This document shows, one piece after another, positions 11,945-23,475 of a stretch of 64,000 bases of DNA (the first letter of the stretch is position 1; each line of letters starts with the position of its first letter). A model generated the notes under the pieces. It saw only the letters and a list, made by a program, of their open reading frames with translations. It did not search any database and was not told where the DNA came from. Source of the DNA: Collariella sp. IMI 366227. Taxonomy: Eukaryota > Ascomycota > Sordariomycetes > Sordariales > Chaetomiaceae. Both the position numbers and the translations under genes were made by a program. The stretch is taken from contig JAPEUS010000015.1 in assembly GCA_027946355.1 (NCBI GenBank), positions 434,001-498,000 on the forward strand. Reading direction: 5' to 3'.

Positions 11945-14900
11945 ATGTCGAGTGTCCTCCAGGCGCCGCCTCCTCACCCGACGTCAAGCTCAGCTCTCCA
12001 CACGCCGCCCCTGGCTTCAGCCTCGCAGTTCGCACGACAGTACAACCCGTTGGGCCACCCATCTCCGGCAACACGGGAAATTCCCGGCTATCATGCTAAC
12101 TCGTATCCCACGGGAACATCACCGGCTTCATCATCGCGACGCCCCTCTCGCAACCCCAGCGCTAGCAACGAGGCCCACCTCAGCCCCAATTCCCCAATGA
12201 GCTCCCACGCCGCCATTGCTTCACAACAACTCCCTGTGTCCGTGGCTCCGACCTCAAACTCGAATTCGAACTCTCCCGACATCAGCTCGAATTCAGATCG
12301 CAGGCGAAACATGCCTGCCGCCGTGCCCCCGCGAACGTCGAGCTCCCGGCGCGCTCAGCCGAGCGACCGCGCTACTGACTCTCCCCGCCGAACCCACCCT
12401 GATTCCAGCCGCGATGCCAACGGTAGGATAGACCCGTCCGAGCAGTCCTCGCGCAGCCGCCGGGCGAACCAGTCGTCCCAGGACCACCATGCAACCAATG
12501 GCACCCGCGACGGCCGCTCGACCTATTCCTCGAATGCGGCCGTCCGCTCACCGCCGCCCAATTCAGGCTCGGCAAACGGGCCGTCCCGAGAGGCAAGCGA
12601 GATCCTCAACAGCATATTGATTTCTCAACCCGAGGTCGACATCGACCGGGAAAAAGAGCGCCTCGTCATGGCGCAGCCGCATCACGTCTCAACCATGCAA
12701 GAGAACGATGCGGCTCCGCCGCCCGTAGTAGCCATGTCGGACCCTGTGGACGACACACGACGGGGCGGCCGGAGTCGGCATGATCACTCGAGACGAGAGA
12801 AGCAGACCAAGTTCGGCGAGTACATCCTCGGCAACACGATTGGCGAGGGCGAGTTCGGCAAGGTCAAGCTCGGCTGGAAGCAAGAAGGAGGCGTGCAGGT
12901 AGGTTAATGCGCACAATTGTTTACTGGATCCGCTACTAACTAAGCCCCCCGTTGCAGGTCGCCATCAAGCTCATCAAGAAGGATCAGCTCGGCGGCAATC
13001 CCTCGCGAATGGCCAAGATCATGCGCGAGGTCGCCATTCTAAAGCAACTAACACATCCCAATATTGTCAGGCTGCACAAGATGGAGGAATCCGAGAGGCA
13101 TTACGGCATCGTTCTCGAGTACGCCTCCGGAGGCGAGCTGTTTGACTACATTCTCAACCACCGCTACCTGAAGGACAACGCGGCAAGGCGGTTATTCGCG
13201 CAGCTGGTGTCTGGCGTGGGTTATCTGCACAAGAAAGGGATTGTGCACCGAGATCTGAAGTTGGAGAACCTCCTGCTCGACCGCAACCGCAACATCATCA
13301 TCACCGATTTTGGCTTCGCCAACACGTTTGACCCGCACGAGGACCTGACGGACGAGGAGGAGTTGAACCTGACAGACCGCGAATTTGTTAAGCGCATGGG
13401 GCTGGACAAGATGAAGTCGAACGGGTCGCGCAAGGGAGATCTGATGCAGACGAGCTGCGGAAGTCCCTGCTACGCAGCGCCCGAGCTCGTCGTCAGCGAC
13501 TCGCTGTACACCGGGCGCAAGGTGGATGTCTGGAGCTGTGGTGTCATTCTGGTAGGTGTCCCAACGCGAGAACTGATGATCGGCACTAACCATTGTTTCC
13601 CGTGCGTAGTATGCGATGCTGGCGGGCTATCTTCCATTTGACGACGACCCGGCGAACCCCGAAGGCGATAACATCAACCTACTTTACAAGTACATTGTCA
13701 ACACCCCGCTCACCTTTCCCGAATATGTCACACCTCACGCGAGAGATTTGCTACGAAGGATCCTCGTGCCGAACCCGCGCAAACGAGCGGACCTCTTCGA
13801 AGTGGCACGCCACAGCTGGCTCAGCGAGTATGCGCACGTTGTCGAGTTCATCACGTCGAGCACCACGAGTCCGAAGGACATCCAGAACACAACGGTGCCC
13901 GCAGAAGACGAAGAGAACCCGGGCCTGGCACGGAGCGCGTCGGTGCGCGAACCTTCAAAGAAGACGGCAGTTTCGCCTGCCGTTGGCGGCTTGGCGAGCA
14001 AGCAAGGTACCATCGATGCCGACGCAGAGATGGTCAACCCTAAGCCACAACGGGACAACAAGCGCCGTACTGTGCAGGTCGAGTACGTTGCGCCTAGCAC
14101 TACCACCCAGCGTGGCGAGATCTCGGGAACCCAGCCGTCCAGCAGCCGCACGCGTGCTCCCTCAGCTAACCAGGCCGCTGTTGAGGCCACTGCGGCAAGC
14201 GCGGCGTCAACCCCCAAGGAAAAACCGGCGCCAACCGAATCGCCAGCCGCGACCGATCCCTATGGTAAGACACCAGTGGCTTCAAGGAGGCCGCCAAGCG
14301 CCCATCGCACCCCCAGCTCATCCTCTGCCGCTCCACGGGGCGCCCGCGAGGCTCCGTTTGCTGCGAATGTACCGAACACTTCCACCGCCCGACCACCAAC
14401 CGGCGGTTCCATGCAGTCGGCCAACAAGCGATACTCGTACAGCCAACCAGTGCCCCCCGAGGTTGCCGATACGAATGCGCAAGGGAAAATCCAACAACCG
14501 CCGAGGGGCGCCAGCAGTTACGGCATCCCCTCGTCCACGTCGCAACCCCAGACGAACCAAGAGTACGGCCGGCCCAGCATGAGCATGCCCCCCAAGTTTG
14601 CCCGGCTCTCAGGTTTTGGCCATGAGATGGCTGCCCCTAGCACCAGCGCCGCTCAAAGCGCCGAGGTCAAGGGCCACAAACGATCCAGCACGGTGGGCGA
14701 GATCAGCGAGAAGCTCTTTGGCCGCAGCGGCTCGATCTTTGGGGGTAGGAACCGCAAACGGGCAGAGCAGCCGCAGGTCGCGGAGAAGAAGAAATACCCT
14801 CCGGTCAGCATGAACAACTCCCTCTCTGGCGGCGACGACGCCCGACCGTCGATGGACTCGAAGCGCTCGCGCCGGTCGTTCTCCATGGGCCTCGGGAAGA

Positions 14901-15537
14901 AGGCCTCGGGCAGCGTCGCGGGCTCGCAGACGTCGCAGGAGAAGCGCAACCGGCGCTTTTCGTTTATCCCCGGCTCCTTCTCCCTCAAGTCCATCGGCAT
15001 CGGCAAGGAAAACAACCCGCCCCAGCTCGACTCCCAGCAGGATCTGCCCATCCAGGACCCGCCGGCGGTCGACCAGTACGGGCGGTACGTTGACCAGGGC
15101 ATCGGCCGCGAACAGCCCGTTGACGCCTCGACCCTCGACGGCATGTACGCGCAGCTCCATGACCCCAACCCCGGAAATCCACCGACCCCTACGGATCCGC
15201 CAGCAACAGTACCCCTCCAACGGCTACGGCAACCCCTCCTCCAGCCAGGGCTACATCCCGCCCGGCATGATGGGCTCGGACGCCTCAGTGGACCATATGC
15301 GCCGGCCGCCGGGCTCGGCACCGCAGCTTCAGCAAACAGCAGCAGCAACAACAGCAGCTTCAGGACGAGAATGCGTACAATAATGGCCGTAGGGTGGCTA
15401 GCAGCACCAAGACGGGACGCGGCGTCCTGCAGAAGAATAAGCGGTTTGTGGATGCGTGGGATACAGACTCGTACTCGCGCGGGCACGATCACTCCGGGAG
15501 CAGCGGGCCGGCGAGGAAGGTGATGGATTTTTTTTAG
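11945..15537 (+). CDS. KIN4/KfsA-type Ser/Thr protein kinase
   Basis: Model: exon 1 11945-12898, intron 12899-12957 (branch ACTAAC), exon 2 12958-13551, intron 13552-13609 (branch ACTAAC), exon 3 from 13610. Residues 1-285 are Ser/Pro-rich and disordered. The kinase domain starts about residue 291 with GNTIGEGEFGKVKLG; VAIK Lys is residue 322, HRDLKLEN Asp 417 and DFGFAN Asp 435. A roughly 45-residue insert with an acidic run separates DFG from the activation segment QTSCGSPCYAAPE. A long basic tail follows. This arrangement fits the Kin4/KfsA family, which links spindle position to mitotic exit (established for yeast Kin4). ATG 11945 is preferred over an upstream in-frame ATG at 11753 because the latter adds leader-like sequence. 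Near 15190-15345 the frame changes. The terminal peptide VLQKNKRFVDAWDTDSY and RKVMDFF, ending at 15537, lies in a different frame from exon 3, whose own frame runs to 15523. Either a frame error or an extra intron (possibly 15209-15339) explains this. Confidence 0.85.
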
Positions 15538-17255
15538 GAGGAGGGGGAAGGCGCGTGGGGAGGTTGCGTAACGGTGAACTTGGGTAAGAGTAAACGCGAT
15601 TTGTGAGGGCTGGGACGGGCATCGGATGGGCTGAGTTGTTGGAGTTATGGCGCTGCCTTTGTTGGCTGGGGATGGGTTTGAGACGGAAAGGGGGAGGCAA
15701 CAAACTGGAGCCGGACGGAACAAACTATGGTAAAGGGAAGGGGGAGTCATCAGTCATGTTGAAGAGAAACAACTGGAGTTGCCTTCCTTTCCTTCCTTTC
15801 TTCTCTCGCCAACCCTTCTTTCTTGACCACTACCCTACCCCCTTCGTTCGCTGAGAACGAAAGATACCTTCGCTTTTTCTTGTTCTTTTCTATTTCTATC
15901 TCCTTTTCTTTCTTTGTTCAGAAGATCAGCTTCTGTTATACCTACATGCAGTATATCGTCTTGTAATAACAACAACCATGGTGGATGGATGGCACGGAAC
16001 AGAGAAGCAAGCTGCACATTTTTCGGTTCTTGTGGCAGAATCAAGGCATCGATTTTGAGCTATTGAGCTTGTCGTACTGGCATATCTGAAAGGGTTAGGG
16101 GAAAACAGCGAGGCGGGGGTTGTTTTGTTTGTTGTATTGTAAAAATGGACGCCGTACTGGCCAAGTTGCGGTTTCGTTTGTCAAGACCTTTTTTTGCTGA
16201 CGAAGGACGGGGAACGGGATGGATAGTGGAGGTGGTCGAAGAAAGACACAGGTCTTGCATCTTTTTTTCCCTTCCTTATCTCTGTCTGTTGTCATGGTTG
16301 TGTTCTTGGGGTTTGACTGGGTGCGTTTTCTTGGTGCGATGTCTTGGTGCTGGCTGGCGGGTGGGTGGGATGGATGGAAAGGTTGGGGATATGTGGGAAA
16401 GGGAGGGGGGCGATCTGGTTGTTTTCACGGCCGTGCTGCTGTACACACGGGAACATCATTCTATTTCGAGGGACATATTTAGTCTGTAATACTATTGTGC
16501 TGGTGTTTTGGGGCTGGGACTGAAGTTCTTTGGGTTGAATAGCCGCTGTACGGCTTGTGGTGTTGGCTTCTATGGTTGACTGTGGTAGGAATTTGGGGGT
16601 GACTGGGTTACTGGTTTCCCAGTCTTATCTCGCGGCCTTTCTCTCGGACTCACTTCTTAGCCGCAGATCTGAATCCCGGATCAACGACCCTCGCTTGATG
16701 AAGAGCGATATATTACTGCCTTCTATTCTACCCTCGGTTTTGGCCCCGCCCCCTTCCCATCATTGCCACCCTTTTGCTTCCGGATCAGACGGACTCTAGA
16801 AGTGATGGATGAAACGGGTATCTCCTCGGCAGCCTGCGGCTGCCATGATTTGCGCGCGTTTCACGAAGTTCATGACGTGACGGTCCTGTTGACCGAGATG
16901 GTGGTGATGCTCAGTGCTGACTCGTGGAGTGGGTGTTGGGTGGGTGTTGAGTGGGTGCTCGGCCCGCGGAAGGCGGAAACTCCCAGTTCGGACTGCCGGA
17001 CTCAGCTCCAGGCCCCAGTTTTCGGTGCCCAGGGACCAACAGCAGCCCGCAGCAGCCCGCGAGGAGTCCGATAGCGCCGGGAGCTTGGGCCATAATTTCT
17101 TCCCTTCGCCGTCATGTTCGGTCCTTGGCACTCGGGTCAACAGTCCCCGATTCGTGACCTCAACCCTCCGGACGACACGGCGTGTCCCTCATATAACCTC
17201 GATCCCTCCGCTCCAAGACCAATTGACTTTCCCAAGACACATCCAGATCTCAATC
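15538..17255. other. Intergenic (1.7 kb)
   Basis: It contains the kinase 3' UTR and the promoter/leader of D-lactate dehydrogenase. A long T/C-rich tract sits at about 15775-15930. A TATA-like tcatataacc lies near 17190, about 65 bp before the next ATG. No further gene was recognised. Confidence 0.5.
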
Positions 17256-19340
17256 ATGTCGCGGCTAGCGGGCAGGATGCCCCACGGCCTGCGCGGCCAG
17301 AGCTTGACTGCTCCTCCCCTCGCCTCTGTCGCCGCCGCCGCCGCGCGCCGCACCCCATGCCTCGCCCTGCGCGCCCTCCAGATGCAGGCGCGCGCCCAGT
17401 CGACAGACAATAAGCCCCCTCGCCCGGGCAGCGGGCCCTCGTTTAAGGGCCAGCTCACTCAAAGCATCATGAAGCGTCTCGCTCGCGAGCGCGCAGATCT
17501 TGAGCGCATGTCCCGCACACGCCCCGAGTCGACACTCGCGAGGAATCTTAGTCTTACCTTTGGTGCGTTCCTACATTGCCAGAATCAAGACCGCTCTCTC
17601 TGACCATCAAGTCCAACAGTCCTCTTTGTCGTCGGCTCCGTCTCGTGGCTTCTCGGCTACAAATACCCCCGCGAGGTCGACCCCAATTCGACCCTCCCGC
17701 TCGGCGTGGCTAAGCCCCCCACCTACAAGCTCAACCCCGCCCACCTCGAGGCCGCCTGGGCCGATTTTGTCGAGATCGTTGGCGAGGGCAACGTCAGCAC
17801 CCTCGAGGATGACATCAAGCAGCACGCCAACTCGGAGTGGTCGTCGCACCAGGCCGACCCCTCCCAGAAGCCCTTCTGTGTCGTCTACCCCTCCAGCACC
17901 GAGCAGGTCTCGCGCCTCATGAAGGTCTGTCACACACGCCGCATTCCCGTCGTCGGCTACAGCGGCGGCACCAGTCTCGAGGGCCACTTCACCCCCACGC
18001 GCGGCGGCATCTGCGTCGACTTCAGCCGCATGGACAAGATCATCGCCCTCCACAAAGACGACCTCGACGTGGTAGTGCAGCCCGGTGTCGGCTGGGAGAA
18101 CCTCAACGACCAGCTCGCCGAGGACAACCTCTTCTTCCCGCCCGACCCGGGCCCGGGCGCCCAGATCGGCGGCATGATCGGCACCGGCTGCAGTGGCACC
18201 AACGCCTACCGCTACGGCACCATGCGCGAGTGGGTGCTGTCACTGACCGTCGTGCTCGCCGACGGCACCATCATCAAGACGCGCCAGCGTCCGCGCAAGT
18301 CATCAGCCGGCTACGACCTGACCCGCCTATTCATCGGCTCTGAGGGCACCCTCGGACTCGTCACCGAGGCCACCCTCAAGCTGTGCGTCAAGCCCGCCGC
18401 CACCTCCGTTGCCGTCGCCAGCTTTGGGTCCATCCGCTCCGCCGCCGACTGCGTTGCGCGCGTCGTCGGCGACGGCATCCCCGTCGCGGCCGTCGAGATC
18501 CTCGACGACGACCAGATGCGCTTCATCAACGCGCTCGGCAACACCTCGCGCAAGTGGAAGGAGGCCCCGACCATCTTCTTCAAGTTCAGCGGTACACCGT
18601 CCGGCGTGAAGGAGCAGATTGAGATTGTGCGGCAGCTGGCCAAGAAGTCGGGCAACCAGACGTTTGACTTTGCCCGCGACGAGGTCGAGCAGGGCGAGCT
18701 GTGGTCCGCGCGCAAGGACGCGCTCTGGAGCACCATGGCCCAGAAACGGCCCGGCGATCATATGTGGACGGGCGATGTGGCCGTGCCGATGAGCAGGCTG
18801 CCGGACATTATTGAGGAGACCAAGAAGGATCTGAAGGCTAGCGGGTTGACGAGCTCGATTGTGGGGCATGTGGGGGATGGTAACTTCCATAGTATGTCCT
18901 TCTTCCAGTCTTTTCTTCGTATTGTTGTTTGAGATGCTAACCGGGGCTGCAGTCATTCTCGTCTACAACGACGCCGAGCGCAGGCTGGCTGAGGCTTCTG
19001 TCCATCGCATGGTGAAGAGGGCCATTGAAATGGAGGGCACTGTGACGGTAAGCGCTCCCTTTTCTCTCAAAGTATCTGGACAGCAACTGATCAATTTTCT
19101 CCAGGGCGAGCACGGCGTCGGCCTCGTCAAGCGGGACTATCTTCCCCACGAGCTGGGCCAGAGCACTGTGGATGCCATGCGGAGGGTAAGAATCCCTCCT
19201 ACCCTGGAATGAGCTATATAAGCTAACCTCCGTCTTTAACCGTTCAGATCAAGGCGGCTTTCGATCCGCTCTGCCTCCTTAACTGCGACAAGGTCATTCG
19301 TATCCAGAAGCCCGCCAAGGGCGAGGTTGCCGATTGGTGA
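17256..19340 (+). CDS. D-lactate dehydrogenase (cytochrome), mitochondrial
   Basis: This FAD flavoenzyme oxidises D-lactate to pyruvate and passes electrons to cytochrome c at the mitochondrial inner membrane (family knowledge, Dld1-like). Five exons: 17256-17562, 17620-18891, 18953-19047, 19105-19185, 19248-19340. They sum to 615 codons plus stop with all phases matching. Introns are 57-62 bp, with CTAAC-type branches in two of them. The Arg/Ala-rich N-terminus is a typical mitochondrial presequence, followed by one membrane segment VLFVVGSVSWLLGY at about 103-116. The FAD-binding PCMH-type domain shows VVGYSGGTSLEGH, PGVGWENLND, GCSGTNAYRYGTMREWV and SEGTLGLVTEATL. The C-terminal FAD-linked oxidase domain contains HVGDGNFH (residue ~527 onward) and GEHGVGLVKRDYL. 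No disruption is seen. Close relatives such as D-2-hydroxyglutarate dehydrogenase share the fold, but the motifs favour DLD. Confidence 0.92.
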
Positions 19341-19627
19341 TGAACGCGATGTCTGTAATGTAAAAAAAAAAAGATTATGTTTCAGCTGCAAGTATATCTT
19401 GTCCATATATTTGAGGACGGGAATACTGTTGCGGTATGGGTGACACATCCGGTTCAGGCTTTGCTTCGGTTTCTCGGGTCATGGTTGGCTTCACTTGGGT
19501 TCAAAAGATATACCTAATCCTGGGGTATAAAAAAAAAATACAAACTAGTACGCATGCTAACCATTATGAAGACCTCGTTCGTGTCCTTCCGCCGGCCTAG
19601 AGGGGAAGCGCAACCACAGGGAACTAC

Positions 19628-21538
19628 CTAACACCGAGGAATCATAATTCGTTCCAGGTTCCCAGAAACCACCCACAACGCCCTAAGCACCGCCAACCCT
19701 CCGCCCTGCGTCTCAACCGTCCGTCCTCGTCCGCGCAAATTCGGGTCTCCTTCATTGATCTTCGTCCTACTCTTCCTGTCCCTTTCCTCGAGGGCCGTCG
19801 GATCACCTCCCCCAGCCGCCCGCTCCCGAACCCTAAGGGGCTTCTGGCCCGGGTCCTCAGTCAGCGGCGGTTGCGCAGGAAGATCCTCCTTCCTCAACCA
19901 CACCTCATCCATCGGCACCCCGTCATTCCTATAGTCCACCGCCGCCCCATCCCCTTACCTCCTTCGTCCCCCAATGGCAAGGGTACCTCTTTCAGACCCT
20001 CCTCCCCAACAACCCCGCAGTCCACCATTCGCCAAACAACCCCTCCCATCCCTCGTTCCCATCGCCGCGCGAGCATTTATGTCTCAGCCACGGCACATAC
20101 CTCGCACACTCAGCCCGATGTCTGTCCTTCACCCTCTCCCACTCAGAATCCTCATCCTCCCCCTTCCCCTTCCTAAGGGCTGGATCATCCAATGCTTTGG
20201 GTGCACAAAATACCCCAAAATGATGCATCCAAATCCCCTTGAAAGTCTGCGCATCCTGCGAACACGTCCCGCTCGCATCACACACCTCTTCCAGAACACC
20301 CAGGCGTCCCAGGCCATGCCATGGGGGTAGATCCCGCACGTTTCTGGTCATTCCTCCCACTCCGCCACCACCTCCTTGAAACCGCTCGGTATCATCAAGT
20401 GGTTTTCCCCCCTCCAGATCCCACCCTGTAGCATTGACAACATCCCTCACCAACCTATGTCCTCCTCCAAGAACCCCTCCCCATCCTTCCCTCCCACCGC
20501 CTTCGCCAACCCAGCCAACCCAGAGTATAACCCTTGGTTGTACGTATACAACATCTCATCCCTTTCGTCGCATGCAGTGTTGCGCGAGGAGGGGTAGCCC
20601 GAGATGTGGAAGCCGTCGGTGTAGAGCCCGTCGGCGTTGGTCATGTTTGAGGAGGCGAGCCAGGCGTGGGCGGTTAGCGCGGAGGTGAGGAAGGTGCGGT
20701 CGTGGGGAAGGAGGCGGAAGGGGATTTGGGTAGTGTTTTGGGGGTGAGGATGGGGCTGGTCCTGGGTTTGGGTATCGATGGGGGAGTTGGGAGTGGCGAA
20801 CGGCGAGGTATTGCTGTCGCCAGGAAAGTGCAGAAACATACCCACCGATGCGGCAATAAACAGCTGGTTGGTGATGGCGTTCTTGTAGGGCATCAGGCGG
20901 GGATTCCACAGCATACCCCCTCCACACAGCTTAGTGTCCCACCCCCTCGCGGCCAGCTCCCAGAAGATGCGCGCGCGGTGGGCAAAAGCAGGCGTCCAGC
21001 GCCTGCCGTACCAGGTCTCAAGAGAATTTCCCCCTGACGCTACGTGAGAGAGCAGCCTGCTGTGCTCGTCGATGAACTGGATTGTCTCAAGCCAGTTGAG
21101 GACGACCCAGAGCATGTCGTCGTAGGCTTCGTTGCGGATGGCGAAGGCGTCTTCGCCGAAGTAGTACGCGATGATGTCGGCGAAGTAGCCAGAGATGGCG
21201 TCTTGCTTAGTGGAGGAGCTGTTGACAATGTCGTTGGTAAGGGTGAGTTCAAGCTCGTCTGAAAGGACTCGAAGCGTGGCGGCAATGTGGGTGCTCATGA
21301 CGGCGCGGGTCCAGTCGATCCCGTCTGGCCAGGTGCCAACCCAGTGCTGGAAGTAGGCGTCCTGCATGTTCTCCAGGGCTGTGAACATCTCGTGTAAGAC
21401 CTGGGAGTCTGGGAGAGACTCCTGGGTTTGTGTGCGGTCGTTGATCTTATCCTTTGGCTTTAGGTGGAGGAACGACCATGGCGAAAGCGCTTGTACGGCC
21501 GTCGCCGTGAGGACGACCACAGCCCATAGAACCAGCAT
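19628..21538 (-). CDS. GH76 alpha-1,6-mannanase, frame broken three times
   Basis: Secreted or wall-bound GH76 enzymes act on alpha-1,6-mannan, and the Dfg5/Dcw1 members help anchor GPI proteins in the wall. ATG 21538 begins a signal peptide (MLVLWAVVVLTATAVQA). The upstream open frame starts only with a non-ATG codon. The catalytic region includes DDMLWVVLNWLETIQFID, with the paired-Asp motif typical of GH76, and ELAARGWDTKLCGGGMLWNP and NQGLYSGLAGLAKAV. The rest continues in two further frames: HRLVRDVVNATGWDLEGG and FKGIWMHHFGVFCAPKALDD near 20200-20450, then DYRNDGVPMDEVWL and GRGRTVETQGGGLAVLRALW to the stop at 19628. Each switch falls at a run of four C on the plus strand (20474-20477, 20004-20007, 19945-19948). 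Adding one base at each would give about 637 residues. No C-terminal GPI signal is visible. Confidence 0.85.
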
Positions 21539-22587
21539 GGTGACTTGGCCAGCAAGACACGAGAAAACGGTCAATTGTTTCTAGAGCCCGCTAGGCAGCG
21601 GGTAGATCTGGTATATTAGCAAGTTGCTTGCCAGAGTCTAGGTTTCAGTCGAGATCTTGACGGGTATCTTACTTAAGACTTTCAAGACTAGGGTAGAATA
21701 AGGGGTATGTGTACAAATTCAGGGTCTTGTAAGTCGCAGTGTGTACAATCTGCTGTGCTCCGGGTGTGACCGTAGGCTCGGCCTGTTACACCAGTTTGGC
21801 TGAGGTAACGCGGCGGTGCGCAGAATCGCTCATGGAGCAGGCCAACGAATTCTCAGCAAAACCATCATGGCACTTTGTTGGTGTGTATGAGGCTTCGTGA
21901 GATCTGACCACCTCCAAGATTGAGATGAAGAGAACGAAGAGAAAAGAAAGACAAAAAGAGGTCGGCAGGGGACTCCGGAGGTGCAACCAGAGGGACGATA
22001 AATCTAGAAATATGAATATCACGAGGTTAGCAACGAAAGACAAAGTCTAGGATCATTTGCCTGGCCCAAGATCATGGGATCGAGAGTTGGAGTGCATGCA
22101 TATCGCCAAGGAAGCAGCCATGGCACGACACTGGCCAGACAGTGCGTCGTCTCCGGTCCCCAGGGGGATCAGCATACCCCACCAACAGCCCTCCTTTCTG
22201 CATCAGGCCCGGGAGGCTGCAGGGCTTCCCCGCATGGCGGGGAGGAGAGGTGGGACACCGCTGGGCCCTCCTGCAAAGATGAGGATGCCCGAAGCTGAGA
22301 TTGGGGATCGAGCCGAGTGTTGATGCTCGGGTTATCGACCTAGGTGATCCAATGGCACGGACATGGGCGGCTTCGAGGCCACAGAATCTCTGCATTATGT
22401 ATATACTCAGAACCTCGTACTATCCAAGGGCCTTTCAAAGCAAACCGGGGAGAGCACAGCCGTGCTCTATCCCCCAAACGCCCAACGCCGTCCGCAAAGC
22501 ACTCTCCCGTCAGCCATATATGACCGTTGAGGGCACAGCAGCACACCGCCCACCATGGTGTAGAAATGCAACGCTTGAAAACACATG
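21539..22587. other. Intergenic (1.0 kb)
   Basis: This is the promoter of the GH76 gene and the 3' side of the adenylate kinase gene, both on minus. A short hydrophobic minus-strand frame at 21786-22043 has no recognisable relatives and was not called. No repeats were seen. Confidence 0.5.
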
Positions 22588-23475
22588 CTATCCCACAAAC
22601 CGCTTCTCAAACTCCCCAAACAGCTTCGGTGAGATCTCATCACTGCTCAGACCCTCCACCTCCCACAACACCCCCTTCTTCGCATAATGCTCCAACAACG
22701 GCTCGCTCGTCTCAGCAAATTTCTTCCACCGCGCGCGGTATACCTCCTCACTATCATCCGCCCTGCGCACCAGCGGCTCGCCCGTCTCATCATCGCGGCC
22801 CGGTACGCGCGGGGCGTTGAAGCTGGTGTTGTAGACGCGCCCGCTCGGCTCGTGCACCCAGCGCCCGCTTATCCTCTCCATGATGACGGCAAGCGGGGTG
22901 CGCAGCGAGACGACCAGGTTGATGGGCACGATGTCGTCGAGGCGCTCGGCCTGGGCGGCGGTGCGCGGAAAGCCGTCGAGGAGAAAGGACGCCGAGGGAT
23001 CGTCGTTGATCTGGGGGGGCTGGGCGCCAAAGTCGCGGCGGGCGTGCGCAGGGGAGGAGAGGAAGGCGGAGAGCTCGGTGTCGTTTTGTTGGTGCTGCTG
23101 GGCGTCGCCGACGGCGGACGCGGCGAGGGTCAGAACGGTGGCGGACGGGTGGTCGGCGTAGATCCAGCCGCGCTGGTTGAGCTCGTTGCTAATGAGGCGC
23201 AGGATGAGGTCGTCTGGCACGAGACCGCCGGTCTTCATGGTGCTCTCCACCTTGATTCCTGCATTGATCCCATGTTAACTTCGCCGTTGGGGATGGGACG
23301 AACGGGCGGGCGACGCACCGAGCGGCGTGCGCTGCTTCACATTATGCCTGAGCAGGTCGCCGGAGCTGATGGACGAGAGCTGGGGGAAGCGGTGCAGGAG
23401 ACGCTCCGACTGCGTCCCCTTTCCCACGCCCGGGGCGCCGACGAGGATGACGCGCGCGGCTCGTTGGAGGCGCAT
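22588..23475 (-). CDS. ADK2: Mitochondrial adenylate kinase / GTP:AMP phosphotransferase
   Basis: It transfers a phosphate between a nucleoside triphosphate (GTP in the mitochondrial form) and AMP. Exon 1 is 23475-23319, the intron 23318-23259 (60 bp) and exon 2 23258-22588, giving 275 residues. The P-loop GAPGVGKGTQSERLL begins at about residue 13. The AMP-binding segment SSISSGDLLRHNVKQRTPLG is split just before the intron and continues as IKVESTMKTGGLVPDDL. LLDGFPRTAAQAERLD and a LID domain with GRWVHEPSGRVYNTSFN and DDETGEPLVRRADD are typical of the long-LID type. A ~40-residue Gln/Ala-rich insertion after RGWIYAD is not part of the core fold. The very short basic N-terminus (MRLQRAAR) resembles yeast Adk2, whose import signal is not cleaved. 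The choice of mitochondrial over cytosolic form is inferred from the LID sequence. Confidence 0.9.

Noticed and set aside
21786..22043. 85-codon hydrophobic minus-strand frame
   Set aside because: Hydrophobic start only, no conservation recognised, lies in a promoter region.
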